Shown: positions 6,274 through 14,767, numbered from the stretch's first letter. The stretch is 41,689 nt of DNA from an uncultured Eubacteriales bacterium (GCA_900316555.1 ONDL01000005.1:1-41689); one strand, 5' to 3'. Notes: generated from the letters alone by a model not told the origin. A program made the numbers and translations.

Positions 6274-7464
6274 TTATACCAGCTTCTGCAGATCGGGGAA
6301 AACGCTCAGGGTGCGCTTTAGTATGCCGTTGAGGTAGGCGATGGCGGTGCCGTAGTTTGTGAACGGAACGCCGCTGTCCTCGGCGGATTTGCGGCGGTAG
6401 GTCATCTCGCGCTCGTTGAGCATGCAGCCGCCGCAGTGGATAATCAGCTTGAACGGCGAGAGATCGTCAGGATAACCCTTGCCTGAGGTGGTTTCTATAT
6501 TAATATCCTTTCCTGTGTGGGCTTTGAGCCACCGCGGCAGCTTTACGGTGCCGATATCGTCGCACTGGCGGTGGTGGGTGCAGCCCTCAGAGATGAGAAC
6601 CGTGTCGCCGTCGCGCAGGTTCTCGATCGCCGCAGCGCCCTTGACTGCGGTCTCGAGAAATCCCTTGTACCTCGCCATCAGTATCGAGAACGAGGTCAGC
6701 GGCACGTCGTCGGGAACGATGTCTTTGACCTTGCCGAAAACCTGACTGTCGGTAATGACGAGCGCGGGCTTTTTGCCGAGAGCGGAAAGTGTTTCGGCAA
6801 GCTCCGAGTCGCGCGCTACTACCGCCGCCGCGCCCGAATCGAGCAGGTCGCGGATAGTCTGCTGCTGCGGCAGAATCAGCCTGCCCTTGGGAGCCGCCTT
6901 GTCAATCGGAACGACGAGGACGGCAAGCTCTCCTGCGCCGACTAAATCAGCGCAGATTTTGCGGTCACTCTGAGCGACGGTCAGCCTTGCCATGCGCTCC
7001 TTGAGCTCGTTTATATTTGTTCGGTTGACCGCGCTGACGGCGAGACCGTCGGCGTATTCCTTTATTCCCGACTCGTCGCACTTGTTGTAGGCTACGATGT
7101 AGGGGATATCCTTTTGCCTGAAAATACCGATAAGCTCCTCGTCCGCGGCGGTCTTGCCGACGGTGCCGTCGACTACGAGAACGGCGATGTCGGTGCGGTT
7201 GAGCACCTGCTTTGTGCGCTTTACTCGCTGTTCGCCGAGGCTGCCCTCGTCGTCAAAGCCCGGGGTGTCGATGATCATGACAGGCCCGAGAGGAAGCAGC
7301 TCCATCGCCTTCTGGACGGGGTCGGTGGTGGTGCCCTTTACGTCGGACACGACCGAGATCTGCTGGTTTGTGACGGCGTTCACGACGCTCGATTTTCCCG
7401 CGTTGCGCCGTCCGAAAAATCCGATATGCACCCTCTCGCCCGAGGGTGTACTGTTAAGGCTCAT
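6274..7464 (-). CDS. hydF: [FeFe]-hydrogenase H-cluster maturation GTPase HydF
   Basis: HydF is the scaffold on which the 2Fe subcluster is finished before transfer to apo-hydrogenase HydA. The 396-residue protein has an N-terminal Era-type GTPase domain: P-loop GRRNAGKSS (residues 18-26), a GTTTDP switch, DTPGFDD and a NKCD base-recognition motif. A dimerisation domain follows. The C-terminal domain has the Fe-S ligands CTHH and HCGGC, matching the family's CxH...CxxC pattern. Spacing from hydG is 16 bases, with AGGAG before the ATG. It is the last gene of the regulator-hydE-hydG-hydF unit and is followed by a bidirectional terminator. No hydrogenase structural gene is in the window. Confidence 0.96.
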   Translation of the reverse strand: MSLNSTPSGERVHIGFFGRRNAGKSSVVNAVTNQQISVVSDVKGTTTDPVQKAMELLPLGPVMIIDTPGFDDEGSLGEQRVKRTKQVLNRTDIAVLVVDGTVGKTAADEELIGIFRQKDIPYIVAYNKCDESGIKEYADGLAVSAVNRTNINELKERMARLTVAQSDRKICADLVGAGELAVLVVPIDKAAPKGRLILPQQQTIRDLLDSGAAAVVARDSELAETLSALGKKPALVITDSQVFGKVKDIVPDDVPLTSFSILMARYKGFLETAVKGAAAIENLRDGDTVLISEGCTHHRQCDDIGTVKLPRWLKAHTGKDINIETTSGKGYPDDLSPFKLIIHCGGCMLNEREMTYRRKSAEDSGVPFTNYGTAIAYLNGILKRTLSVFPDLQKLV

Positions 7465-7480
7465 ATGCTTCTCCTGTGTA

Positions 7481-8908
7481 TCAGAAACGGAAATCGCGCT
7501 TGTTGTTGTTCTTGATATCCTCGATGTGCTCGGCGGCGATTTTTCTGACCTTCTCCTTCGGGATATTGAGCAGCTCCTTCTCGATCACCTTCTCGCCGAT
7601 CTCGCGCGTCTTGGGGCTTGCGTAGTCGACGAGGTATTCCTCGAGAGTCATCAGGGCGTTGGGGTGGCAGCAGTTCTGGATCTGTCCGCTCTTGCACAGC
7701 GACATAAAGCGGTCGCCTGTTCTGCCCTCGCGGTAGCAGGCGGTACAGAAGGACGGAATGTAGCCCAGCTCCATCAGCCAGCAGACGACTTCATCCAGGG
7801 TGCGCTGGTCTGAAACGTCGAACTGCGCGGAATTCTCCTCCTCGGGCTCGGGCTCAACATAGCCGCCGACGCTCGTCTTTGAGCCGCCGCTTATCTGGGA
7901 AATGCCGAGACGGAGAGCCTTCTCGCGGACGGTCTTGTTCTCGCGGGTGGAGATGATCATGCCCGTGTACGGAACGGCGATGCGGATGATAGCGATGATC
8001 TTGCAGAAGGTCTCGTCGTCGATTCCGCCGTCAAACTCGTCGGGATCGATATCGTCTGCGGGCTTTACGCGCGGTACGCTGATCGTGTGGGGGCCTACGC
8101 CGTGAACAGCCTCGAGGTGCTCGGCGTGCATGAGGATACCTGCGAGCTCGTAGCGGTACAGCTCAAGTCCGAAGAGTACGCCGAGTCCTACGTCGTCGAT
8201 TCCGCCCTCCATAGCTCTGTCCATCGCCTCGGTATGGTAGTTGTAGTTGTGCTTGGGGCCTGTGGGGTGAAGCTCCTCGTAGCTCTTCTTGTTGTAGGTC
8301 TCCTGGAAGAGAATGTATGTGCCGATGCCTGCGTCGTGGAGCTTCTTGTAGTTCTCGACGGTGGTGGCGGCGATGTTTACGTTTACGCGGCGGATAGCGC
8401 CGTTCTTATGCTTGATGGAATAAATCGTGTCGATGCACTCGAGAATGTACTCGATCGGGTTGTTGACGGGATCCTCGCCTGCCTCGATAGCAAGACGCTT
8501 GTGACCCATATCCTGGAGCGCGATGACCTCAGCCTTTACCTCCTCCTGGGTGAGCTTCTTGCGGCAGATGTGCTTGTTCTTGAGGTGGTACGGACAGTAA
8601 ACGCAGCCGTTTACGCAGTAGTTCGAGAGATACAGCGGCGCGAACATTACGATTCTCTCGCCGTAAAAGTCCTTCTTGATCTGCTCGGCGAGGGCGTAGA
8701 TCTCCTTGAGCTTTTCGGGATCCTCGCAGGCGAGAAGCACACTCGCCTCTCTGTGGTCGATACCCTTGCGCAGCTTTGCCTTCTCGATGATGGAGTCGAT
8801 TAGCTCCATATTGTCCTTGTTTTCGTCGGCGTAACGGAGGGTGTCGAGGATCTCGGCGTCGTTGATGAATTCCTCCGCGTTTAGTGATTTGGGATTGTAC
8901 TGTGTCAT
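7481..8908 (-). CDS. hydG: [FeFe]-hydrogenase maturation radical SAM tyrosine lyase HydG
   Basis: HydG cleaves L-tyrosine to p-cresol and dehydroglycine and makes the CO/CN-bearing iron synthon for the H-cluster. The 475-residue protein shows the radical SAM cluster motif CVNGCVYC (CxxxCxxC) in the context PLYLSNYCVNGCVYCPYH, typical of HydG rather than ThiH. The C-terminal auxiliary cluster region carries CTACYREGRTGDRFMSLCK. It starts 2 bases after the hydE stop, and its GGAG Shine-Dalgarno site lies in the end of hydE, so the two are translationally coupled. Confidence 0.97.
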   Translation of the reverse strand: MTQYNPKSLNAEEFINDAEILDTLRYADENKDNMELIDSIIEKAKLRKGIDHREASVLLACEDPEKLKEIYALAEQIKKDFYGERIVMFAPLYLSNYCVNGCVYCPYHLKNKHICRKKLTQEEVKAEVIALQDMGHKRLAIEAGEDPVNNPIEYILECIDTIYSIKHKNGAIRRVNVNIAATTVENYKKLHDAGIGTYILFQETYNKKSYEELHPTGPKHNYNYHTEAMDRAMEGGIDDVGLGVLFGLELYRYELAGILMHAEHLEAVHGVGPHTISVPRVKPADDIDPDEFDGGIDDETFCKIIAIIRIAVPYTGMIISTRENKTVREKALRLGISQISGGSKTSVGGYVEPEPEEENSAQFDVSDQRTLDEVVCWLMELGYIPSFCTACYREGRTGDRFMSLCKSGQIQNCCHPNALMTLEEYLVDYASPKTREIGEKVIEKELLNIPKEKVRKIAAEHIEDIKNNNKRDFRF

Positions 8909-8910
8909 TG

Positions 8911-9972
8911 TTATTTCTCCTTATTGTTAAGTTGGCGGTAGTCGCCTCTTGAATTTACGATCTCATAGCCTATCGAGCGCATTCTGCCCTTAAGGCAGTT
9001 CAGGCACTCGGCGGCTTCCTCGCCTGTGCAGATTTTGTTGTCGTATAGCGCATAGTCCTTGCGGTGGTCTGAGGGCGAGAGGTTCGGCATTACGACGTTC
9101 GCGCCGTGCAGGATCCCGAGCTCTCTTCCGCGGAAATCTATCGTGCCGAGGGCTGTGGTGGCCGGCAGAAGGATATCGGGATTCATCAGCCTGATTATCG
9201 AGAGCAGCGTCAGCGTCAGGTTCAGTCCGCCGTGCTCCATGTCGCGGAAATCTGTGTCCTTGTGCGGCACAAACGGCCCGATTCCGCACATCTGCGGCTG
9301 CAATTTCTTTATAAACAGCAGGTCGTCCGCGAGATTATCCGTTGTCTGGTAAGGCGAGCCGACCATGAAGCCCGCGCCTGTCTGGTAGCCGATTTCCTTC
9401 AGCTTGTACAGCGTGCCGATTCGGTTGTCAAACGACATTTCACTCGGGTGCAGCTTTTCGTAGTGGGTTTTGCCGGCGGTTTCGTGCCGCAGCAGGTACC
9501 TGTCCGCGCCTGCGTCGTACAGCTTTTGAAGGCTGTCAAAGCTGCGTTCGCCGAGCGAGAGGGTGATCGCGCAGCCGGGACAGCGGCGCTTGATTTCGCC
9601 GATTAATTCACAGAGCATTTCGTCAGTGAAGCGGCTGTCCTCGCCGCCCTGAAGAACGAAGGTGCAAAAGCCGAGCGCATAGCCCTTGTCGCAGCAGGCG
9701 AGGATATCCTCTCTGCTCAGGCGGTAACGGACGGCGTTTTTGTTAGAGCGGCGGATACCGCAGTACAGGCAATCATTCTTGCAGAAGCTGGAAATTTCAA
9801 TCAGTCCGCGTATGAAAATTTTATTGCCGAAGTGCTCCTGAGCGACCTCCTGAGCGTTGCGGCGAAGCACCTCGCGCCCGTCGTCGGTGATGTTGTCAAG
9901 CAGGTAGACCAACTCGTCTTTTTCGGCGTTGCGGGTGGTTCTGAGTTTGTTGATGATTTCGTTACAATTCAT
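8911..9972 (-). CDS. hydE: [FeFe]-hydrogenase maturation radical SAM protein HydE
   Basis: HydE acts between HydG and HydF in building the azadithiolate-bridged 2Fe unit. The 353-residue protein has the radical SAM motif CKNDCLYCGIRR in the HydE/BioB-like context, followed by FVLQGGEDS. A C-terminal cysteine group (CTGEEAAECLNCLKGR) may hold the optional second cluster seen in some HydE proteins, though the second cluster is not essential in characterised ones. It starts 6 bases after the regulator gene and is the first large gene of the hyd unit. Confidence 0.95.
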   Translation of the reverse strand: MNCNEIINKLRTTRNAEKDELVYLLDNITDDGREVLRRNAQEVAQEHFGNKIFIRGLIEISSFCKNDCLYCGIRRSNKNAVRYRLSREDILACCDKGYALGFCTFVLQGGEDSRFTDEMLCELIGEIKRRCPGCAITLSLGERSFDSLQKLYDAGADRYLLRHETAGKTHYEKLHPSEMSFDNRIGTLYKLKEIGYQTGAGFMVGSPYQTTDNLADDLLFIKKLQPQMCGIGPFVPHKDTDFRDMEHGGLNLTLTLLSIIRLMNPDILLPATTALGTIDFRGRELGILHGANVVMPNLSPSDHRKDYALYDNKICTGEEAAECLNCLKGRMRSIGYEIVNSRGDYRQLNNKEK

Positions 9973-9978
9973 ATAGCT

Positions 9979-10230
9979 TCACTTCTTTGAGCAGGCGGTC
10001 TTGACGGTCGCGCCGTCTATCCTGCCGAGCTTGCCCGACACCCTGTTGATTACGTCGGGTTCCGCGTCGATCACGACGCTGATAATGCTGATGTTCTTCT
10101 CACGGTATGGTATGCCCATTCTGCCGATGATATAGTCGGAGTAGTCGTGAAGAATCCCGTTGATGGCGGTGACGCATTCGGGGTTCTCGACGACGATGCT
10201 GATTACGGCGACGCGTGTGTTTTCGGGCAT
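9979..10230 (-). CDS. TM1266-type iron-only hydrogenase system regulator
   Basis: This 83-residue protein has an ACT-like/ferredoxin-like fold pattern (VAVISIVVENPECVTAINGILHDYSDYIIGRMGIPY...ISIISVVIDAEPDVINRVSGKLGRIDGATVKTA). The family (TM1266) is typically encoded with hydE/hydG/hydF and is annotated as a putative hydrogenase-system regulator; its structure resembles the C-terminal domain of NikR, without a DNA-binding part. How it regulates is not established. GGAGGG lies 6 bases before the ATG. It is the first gene of the operon and begins only 30 bases after a terminator hairpin. Confidence 0.88.
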   Translation of the reverse strand: MPENTRVAVISIVVENPECVTAINGILHDYSDYIIGRMGIPYREKNISIISVVIDAEPDVINRVSGKLGRIDGATVKTACSKK

Positions 10231-10253
10231 ATGATCCCTCCTTTTCTTTTAAA

Positions 10254-10286
10254 TAACAAAAACGGCGGTGACAGACACCGCCGTTT
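10254..10286 (-). terminator. Intrinsic terminator downstream of the TPM-domain gene
   Basis: An 11-bp stem (10260-10270 with 10276-10286) with a 5-base loop is followed on the minus strand by TTTTTGTTATTT. It ends the upstream cluster but sits immediately before the hyd operon. Confidence 0.88.
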
Positions 10287-10425
10287 GAATAGCATAATAC
10301 TGACGGGCGAACCCGACGGTTATCCAATGCTGCGGAGTCAGTAATACTTTCTCGTTAGGATTGTATTTGTGATATTGGCGAACACACCGTCAAAGCGATG
10401 GCGGTGCGTAAGGCCGTTTTGTGGT

Positions 10426-11268
10426 TTAGAAGGAGCCTGAGCTGCCGTGCGACGACGAACCGCCGCTGCTGCCCGATGACGACGAGCCTGAGCTGATGAC
10501 GGTCGAGGTCGTGCTCTTGTGCAGGAACTGATCCTGACTGTCGAGCAGCTTCATGCTGCTGTTCTCCTTTAGGTTGTAGGTGCCGGACTTGCCGTTGAAC
10601 TTGTATCTGCCGACGTTGACGCCCGCGAAGATACCGCCCGCGGCGAGCGCGATAAGACCCATCAGCCAGCCCCATTTTGTGAGGACATAGAGGAATTTGT
10701 TTTCCCTTTTGAGCTTCTGGTCGGCGGTTTCGGTGCCCTCGACGTGGTTGTCATAGGAGCCGTTTGAAGGTATGCCCGCGTCGTAGAACTCCTGAGTCTT
10801 GTCGGCGAAGGTGTAGCACGCGTTGAGCACATCTCCGCTCTGGAGGTACGGCTTGAGAGCGGACTTCATCTCGTTCATGCGCTGGTCGGAGAAGTAGGAC
10901 TCGGTCTCGCCGTGGGTCAGGATAATGCGGTTGCCCGAGGCGTTATCGATCACGAACATAACGCAGTCGGACTCAAAATAATTGCGGTTGTTGTCGTACA
11001 GCTTGTTGTAGTGGCTGTCCATCTTGGACGAGCTAACGTTGTCGTTTGTGGTGACGACGGCTATTTGCCAGCTTGTGTGTCTGCCGACGGATTCGAGCTT
11101 TTCGGTCAGACCGCTGAAGGACGAGCTGTCAAAAAGACCTGCGTCGTCGGAAATCAGGTAGTAGCTGTTGAAGTCGCTTGCCGCGAACGCCGTAGCCACT
11201 GACGAGAGCAGCAACAGCACGGCGATAGCCGCCGCTGAGATCTTTACTGAAATTCTTGTTTTAATCAT
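10426..11268 (-). CDS. TPM-domain membrane protein (YdjH/YgcG-like) with Ser/Gly tail
   Basis: This 280-residue protein has a signal peptide (MIKTRISVKISAAAIAVLLL through AFAA) and then a TPM (TLP18.3/Psb32/MOLO-1) domain at about residues 30-160 with the family core LTEKLESVGRHTSWQIAVVT and FVIDNASGNRIILTHG. A transmembrane segment lies near residues 203-225. The cytoplasmic tail ends in a Ser/Gly-rich run, SSGSSSSGSSGGSSSHGSSG, as in many YgcG/YdjH proteins. The ATG overlaps the TGA of the zinc-ribbon gene (ATGA), so the two are coupled; the longer open frame is inside that neighbour. In Bacillus subtilis the homologous gene order places YdjH with YdjG, YdjI and PspA in a membrane-stress module. 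Confidence in the domain is good, in the module moderate. Confidence 0.85.
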   Translation of the reverse strand: MIKTRISVKISAAAIAVLLLLSSVATAFAASDFNSYYLISDDAGLFDSSSFSGLTEKLESVGRHTSWQIAVVTTNDNVSSSKMDSHYNKLYDNNRNYFESDCVMFVIDNASGNRIILTHGETESYFSDQRMNEMKSALKPYLQSGDVLNACYTFADKTQEFYDAGIPSNGSYDNHVEGTETADQKLKRENKFLYVLTKWGWLMGLIALAAGGIFAGVNVGRYKFNGKSGTYNLKENSSMKLLDSQDQFLHKSTTSTVISSGSSSSGSSGGSSSHGSSGSF

Positions 11269-12452
11269 AGGAAGAACATACCTCCCAGCACGGCGATGAC
11301 AAATACGATCAGCGCCACGATCGCGCCCCAGAGGGCGAGCTTGCCGCCTGCGACGGGCAGTTTGCCGTAGGTTTTGCCCGTCTGACCGTTGATCGCGAAG
11401 GGCATGATCTGACCCTTGAATTTGTATGTGATTATCCAGACAGGCAGCAGGGTATAGCGCCAGCGCTGGTCGAAGGTGCGGTCGGAGTAGTTCTCGAGCG
11501 AAATGCCCTGATATCCCGACATCGTGTCCTCGAGCAGCTGCTTTGCGTAGGCGTCCATGCGCTCGGCGATGGTGTCCATGATCTCCTCCTTGCCGATTTC
11601 GCGCTTCTCGGCCTTGAAGCCCGAAAGGTAGCTCATCGAGAAGGGCACCGCCTTCGTCACGTCGAAGGGGTGTACGCACTGCAGCATCTCGTGACGCTGC
11701 TGCATATGGTAGTTGTCGAGGTACTTCATCGCTTCCTGAGCGTTTGCCTGACGGTTTGTCTGAGGTTTCTCTGTGGGAGCGCCCTGCTTGTCGCGGAGAG
11801 CCTCCTCAAATACGTTGCGGATTTCGATATCGCCCGTTCTGAACAGGCGGTAGGTGCTGGTCTCTGTGTAGCGGCGGTTGCCCGACGTCCAGTGGCGGAC
11901 CTTCTTGCCCGTCGCGACCGCGCTGGACTGCATCTTCTCGTCGACGTACCAGTAGGGGAAGTACACGCCCTGCATTTTCTCGAACTGCTTTTTGTTCGCG
12001 AAGCCCGCGGGCAGGAATTTCTTCTTGCCGCACATCTTCATGAACGCGTCAACCGCCATGTCCTTCGTCAGCGCGAAGGGAATCACGCTGTCGGGCTTGA
12101 ACTCACCGGAAAGACGCGAGCCGAGGACGACGGGGTTTCCGCAGTAATAGCACTCGGTCGCTGCTGTGCTCTCGGCGGTCATGATCTCGGCGCCGCAGGA
12201 CGGACAGGAATAGGACACCATGAAGTCCTCATTGAATTCTCTGCCTGTTTTCTGAGCCTGCGCGCGCTGCTCCTCCGATTGCCTGACCTCCTGCTCGTTT
12301 ATGCTCTCGGTCTTTTCGGACTGCGCGTAGAGCGACTGGATATGCTGAACGGTGAACTCCGAGCCGCAGTAGTCGCACGCGAAGTTCTGCTTCTCGGGGT
12401 TGAAGCTAAGCGGAGCGCCGCAGCTCGGGCATTTATATTCCATTGTAGCCAT
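11265..12452 (-). CDS. Double zinc-ribbon, tail-anchored membrane protein (YdjG-like)
   Basis: This 395-residue protein begins with a TFIIB-like zinc ribbon (Cys8, Cys11, Cys26, Cys29) and has a second four-Cys ribbon at residues 83-104, separated by a Glu/Gln-rich helical linker. A long middle domain follows (VYFPYWYVDEKMQ..., with a second aromatic segment LLPVWIITYKFKGQ). A single C-terminal transmembrane helix (LALWGAIVALIVFVIAVLGG) places the protein on the cytoplasmic face of the membrane. The start has GGAG 8 bases upstream. The order SPFH, zinc-ribbon, TPM is the same as ydjI, ydjG, ydjH relatives, supporting a common complex. The ribbons probably bind protein rather than DNA; that is inference. 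Confidence 0.85.
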   Translation of the reverse strand: MATMEYKCPSCGAPLSFNPEKQNFACDYCGSEFTVQHIQSLYAQSEKTESINEQEVRQSEEQRAQAQKTGREFNEDFMVSYSCPSCGAEIMTAESTAATECYYCGNPVVLGSRLSGEFKPDSVIPFALTKDMAVDAFMKMCGKKKFLPAGFANKKQFEKMQGVYFPYWYVDEKMQSSAVATGKKVRHWTSGNRRYTETSTYRLFRTGDIEIRNVFEEALRDKQGAPTEKPQTNRQANAQEAMKYLDNYHMQQRHEMLQCVHPFDVTKAVPFSMSYLSGFKAEKREIGKEEIMDTIAERMDAYAKQLLEDTMSGYQGISLENYSDRTFDQRWRYTLLPVWIITYKFKGQIMPFAINGQTGKTYGKLPVAGGKLALWGAIVALIVFVIAVLGGMFFL

Positions 12453-12481
12453 AGTTGTTTCTCCGTTTATGGGTATATTTC

Positions 12482-12507
12482 AAAAGGGCGGCGTTTTATT
12501 GCCGCCC
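12482..12507 (-). terminator. Weak terminator-like hairpin between SPFH and zinc-ribbon genes
   Basis: GGGCGGC (12486-12492) pairs with GCCGCCC (12501-12507) around an 8-base loop. On the minus strand it is followed only by TTTTG, so it is likely a partial terminator that lowers expression of the two downstream genes. Confidence 0.5.
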
Positions 12508-12521
12508 CGTTGATATTATTC

Positions 12522-13757
12522 TTACTGCTTGCTGCCGCATTCGGGGCAGAACTTAGCGTTGGGATTCAGCTCAGCGCCGCAGTTTGTGCAGAAGCGCTTT
12601 TTGGGAGCCTCGGGCTTGGGCTTGCCGCATTCGGTGCAGAACTTGCCGCTGTTGACAGCGCCGCACTCACATGTCCAGCCGCCCTGCTGGGGAGCCTGTG
12701 GAGGCTGCTGCTGAGCCTGAGGAGCCTGCTGAGGCTGCTGCGCGTACTGGGGATTCTGCATATAGCCGCCCATTACGCCTGCGCCCATATTCTGAGCCAT
12801 GTTCATGCCCATGAAGCCGACTGCCGCGCCGCCTGCGTTGCTGCCTGCTGCACTGATGCCCTCGCCGACGGACTTCGCCATGAACGCCTGCTGATTTGCA
12901 GCGTCCTTGAGGTAGCTGACCTGGGAAGCCATCTTGCTGCGCTCGGTGACGATCTTCTGGCTTGCGTCGTCGTATGCGGGGTTCTGCATAGCGACACGTA
13001 CGATCTCAAGACCGCGGAGCTCTGTCCAGTCGGCGTCGAGAACATCCTGCATATACTTAGCCATCTGAGGACCCTTGGAGGTGATGTGGCTGATGCGGTT
13101 GCCATCTGCGGAGTACTGGTTGAATGCCGCGCTGAGAGCCGCTACGAACTCGTCGAAGAACTGCTGCATATTCTGGCGGTTGAAGGCGTAGCTCTCGTTG
13201 TTGGTGATAACTTCCTTCGGGATAACCTCCATGTAGAACTTGAACGGGTCGGTGATCTTTACGGAGAAGGTACCGTGCAGACGCATGAAAAGCTCTGCCT
13301 CATAGAACTCGTCGAAGTACTGGACGGGGTTCTGTGTGCCGAACTGCAGGTCTCTGATCTCCTGAAGGTTGATGAAGAATACGCGCTGTGAGGTCGAGGA
13401 GATACCGGCGTACTTGATACGGCTGAAGCTCTCCTTGATGTTTTCCTTGAGCTGACCGTTGAACATTGAGGGCAGAGAGCTGTTCTCTACCTTGAAGTAG
13501 CCCGGGGTCGCAGAGTAGTCGACGATCTTGCCGCCGTCGACAAGGATCATCATCTGGTTGTCTAAAACATGAATAATAGAGCCGTTGGAAACGAGGTTCT
13601 CGCCGCCCTTTTTGTTCTGGCTTCTTCCTCTCTGGTCAACAGCCTGACCGGGGACAATAACGTCGTTTTTGCCCATCGGGGAGGATTCGATGACTTCAAG
13701 CCATGTATCGGCAAGCGCGCCTGTTACCGCGTTAATGGCAGCCTTGATAATACCCAT
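12522..13757 (-). CDS. SPFH-domain protein with C-terminal double zinc ribbon (YdjI-like)
   Basis: This 411-residue flotillin/stomatin-superfamily protein has an SPFH domain spanning about residues 30-230 (for example IIHVLDNQMMILVDGGKI and FYEAELFMRLHGTFSVKITD). A helical region of about 90 residues follows, then a Gly/Ala/Met segment, a Gln/Pro linker and two compact zinc ribbons near the C-terminus (CECGAVNSGKFCTECG and CTNCGAELNPNAKFCPECG). This domain order is that of YdjI-type proteins. In B. subtilis YdjI helps place PspA at the membrane together with YdjG and YdjH. There is no conventional transmembrane helix at the N-terminus, so membrane contact would be via partners. AAGGAG lies 8 bases before the ATG. 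No pspA is adjacent. Confidence 0.9.
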   Translation of the reverse strand: MGIIKAAINAVTGALADTWLEVIESSPMGKNDVIVPGQAVDQRGRSQNKKGGENLVSNGSIIHVLDNQMMILVDGGKIVDYSATPGYFKVENSSLPSMFNGQLKENIKESFSRIKYAGISSTSQRVFFINLQEIRDLQFGTQNPVQYFDEFYEAELFMRLHGTFSVKITDPFKFYMEVIPKEVITNNESYAFNRQNMQQFFDEFVAALSAAFNQYSADGNRISHITSKGPQMAKYMQDVLDADWTELRGLEIVRVAMQNPAYDDASQKIVTERSKMASQVSYLKDAANQQAFMAKSVGEGISAAGSNAGGAAVGFMGMNMAQNMGAGVMGGYMQNPQYAQQPQQAPQAQQQPPQAPQQGGWTCECGAVNSGKFCTECGKPKPEAPKKRFCTNCGAELNPNAKFCPECGSKQ

Positions 13758-13812
13758 AGTAAAAACTCCTTTTTTATAACAGATTAGAGAAAAATTTTCT
13801 CCCGGTATTTAT

Positions 13813-13841
13813 AGTTTAATATATATTGCTTTAAATTGCAA
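13813..13841 (-). promoter_or_regulatory. Possible promoter for the SPFH/zinc-ribbon/TPM genes
   Basis: On the minus strand, TTGCAA (13836-13841), 17 bases and TAAACT (13813-13818) occur in AT-rich DNA about 55 bases before the SPFH start. The -10 match is only fair. Confidence 0.4.
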
Positions 13842-13847
13842 GAGGGA

Positions 13848-13957
13848 ATTAGTGATTAGTGGTTAGCGGTTAGCGTCGGGTCGCTTTGCTCCGAAATATC
13901 AATCGGGTGCGGGCAGCGCCCGCCCACAATTTTCCATTTTCAACTTTCAATTTTACA
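13848..13957 (-). repeat. Stop-codon-linked intergenic repeat, copy A (long form)
   Basis: Read on the minus strand it begins right after the Tim44-like gene's stop. It has a run of AATTGAAA-type units and then GGGCGGGCGCTGCCCGCACC with a self-pairing core. It ends with CTAACC/CTAATC units repeated about every 7-8 bases. The 20-base GC core recurs exactly at 31899-31918 after the sirtuin gene. Such composition is unlike neighbouring intergenic DNA. Confidence 0.6.
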
Positions 13958-14740
13958 TTAATACGGTGCGCTGGTGGTCTTGTTCTCCTGAATGTACTCA
14001 AAGCTCCACGAACGGACGTTGATCTCGCGGATACCCGTGCCGCAGTAGTCGCAGTACTTCTGACCGAGGTTTGTTATCGGCGCGCCGCAGTTCGGGCAGT
14101 TTACGCCCATCGCGGTGGTCATTGATGAAACGCTCATCTTGTCGGGATCCTGAGCGTAGACGAGAGCAACGTCGTACAGCTTCTGAACCTTTTTGTCGCT
14201 CTTGCCGATGATGACCTTGCCGTTTGCGTCGGTCACGTAGTCGTACATTCCGACAGCGGCGTTGAATACTATCGTCACCGTAGGACTTTTCTTTATATAT
14301 CGGGCGATTTCGAGTTGGTGGAGAGTTACCTCGCTATGCTCGTGTATGTAGTCCTTCGCCTCGAGCTCGTTGATCAGACCGATCACGGTGTTGTGCATCG
14401 ACTGCGAGCAGTCCGGCGAGAGAAGTCCTTCATCTCTTGCGGTGATGGCGGCAAAATAGCTCTTGAGCACGCCCTCGACCCTGCCTTTGAACACGTCGTA
14501 GTCAAAATCGGGGAAGTCCTTCTGGATCAGCGGCAGGTAGATGTCGGTCATGCCGTGAACCGAGCGCGCAGATTCGGTTGAATTATCGATATCCTTCATC
14601 GCCTTGGCGAAGTCCTTGGTGCCGAAGGCTTCCTTCGAGAACTTCTGCAGGCGGTATTTTATGTACAGAAAAATCACAAGTATGGTGATTGCGAGCGCCG
14701 CGATTATCGCGAGCGGCACTATTATGCTTGCCCAGCCCAT
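13958..14740 (-). CDS. Tim44-like domain membrane protein with zinc ribbon
   Basis: This 260-residue protein has an N-terminal transmembrane anchor (residues about 5-27, IIVPLAIIAALAITILVIFL) and a short basic stretch. A Tim44-like alpha/beta domain follows at about residues 60-205 (FKGRVEGVLKSYFAAITARDEGLLSPDCS...). A single zinc ribbon (CPNCGAPITNLGQKYCDYCG) is followed by a short tail. Tim44-like domains bind membranes or proteins in mitochondrial import; bacterial ones are poorly understood. The gene is 27 bases downstream of aspS with a GGAAGGAAG site and could be read through from hisS-aspS, while it also neighbours the SPFH cluster whose proteins share its ribbon type. I place it with that cluster functionally, with moderate confidence. 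Confidence 0.8.
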   Translation of the reverse strand: MGWASIIVPLAIIAALAITILVIFLYIKYRLQKFSKEAFGTKDFAKAMKDIDNSTESARSVHGMTDIYLPLIQKDFPDFDYDVFKGRVEGVLKSYFAAITARDEGLLSPDCSQSMHNTVIGLINELEAKDYIHEHSEVTLHQLEIARYIKKSPTVTIVFNAAVGMYDYVTDANGKVIIGKSDKKVQKLYDVALVYAQDPDKMSVSSMTTAMGVNCPNCGAPITNLGQKYCDYCGTGIREINVRSWSFEYIQENKTTSAPY

Positions 14741-14767
14741 GCCGTCACTTCCTTCCAGAACGCGGGA

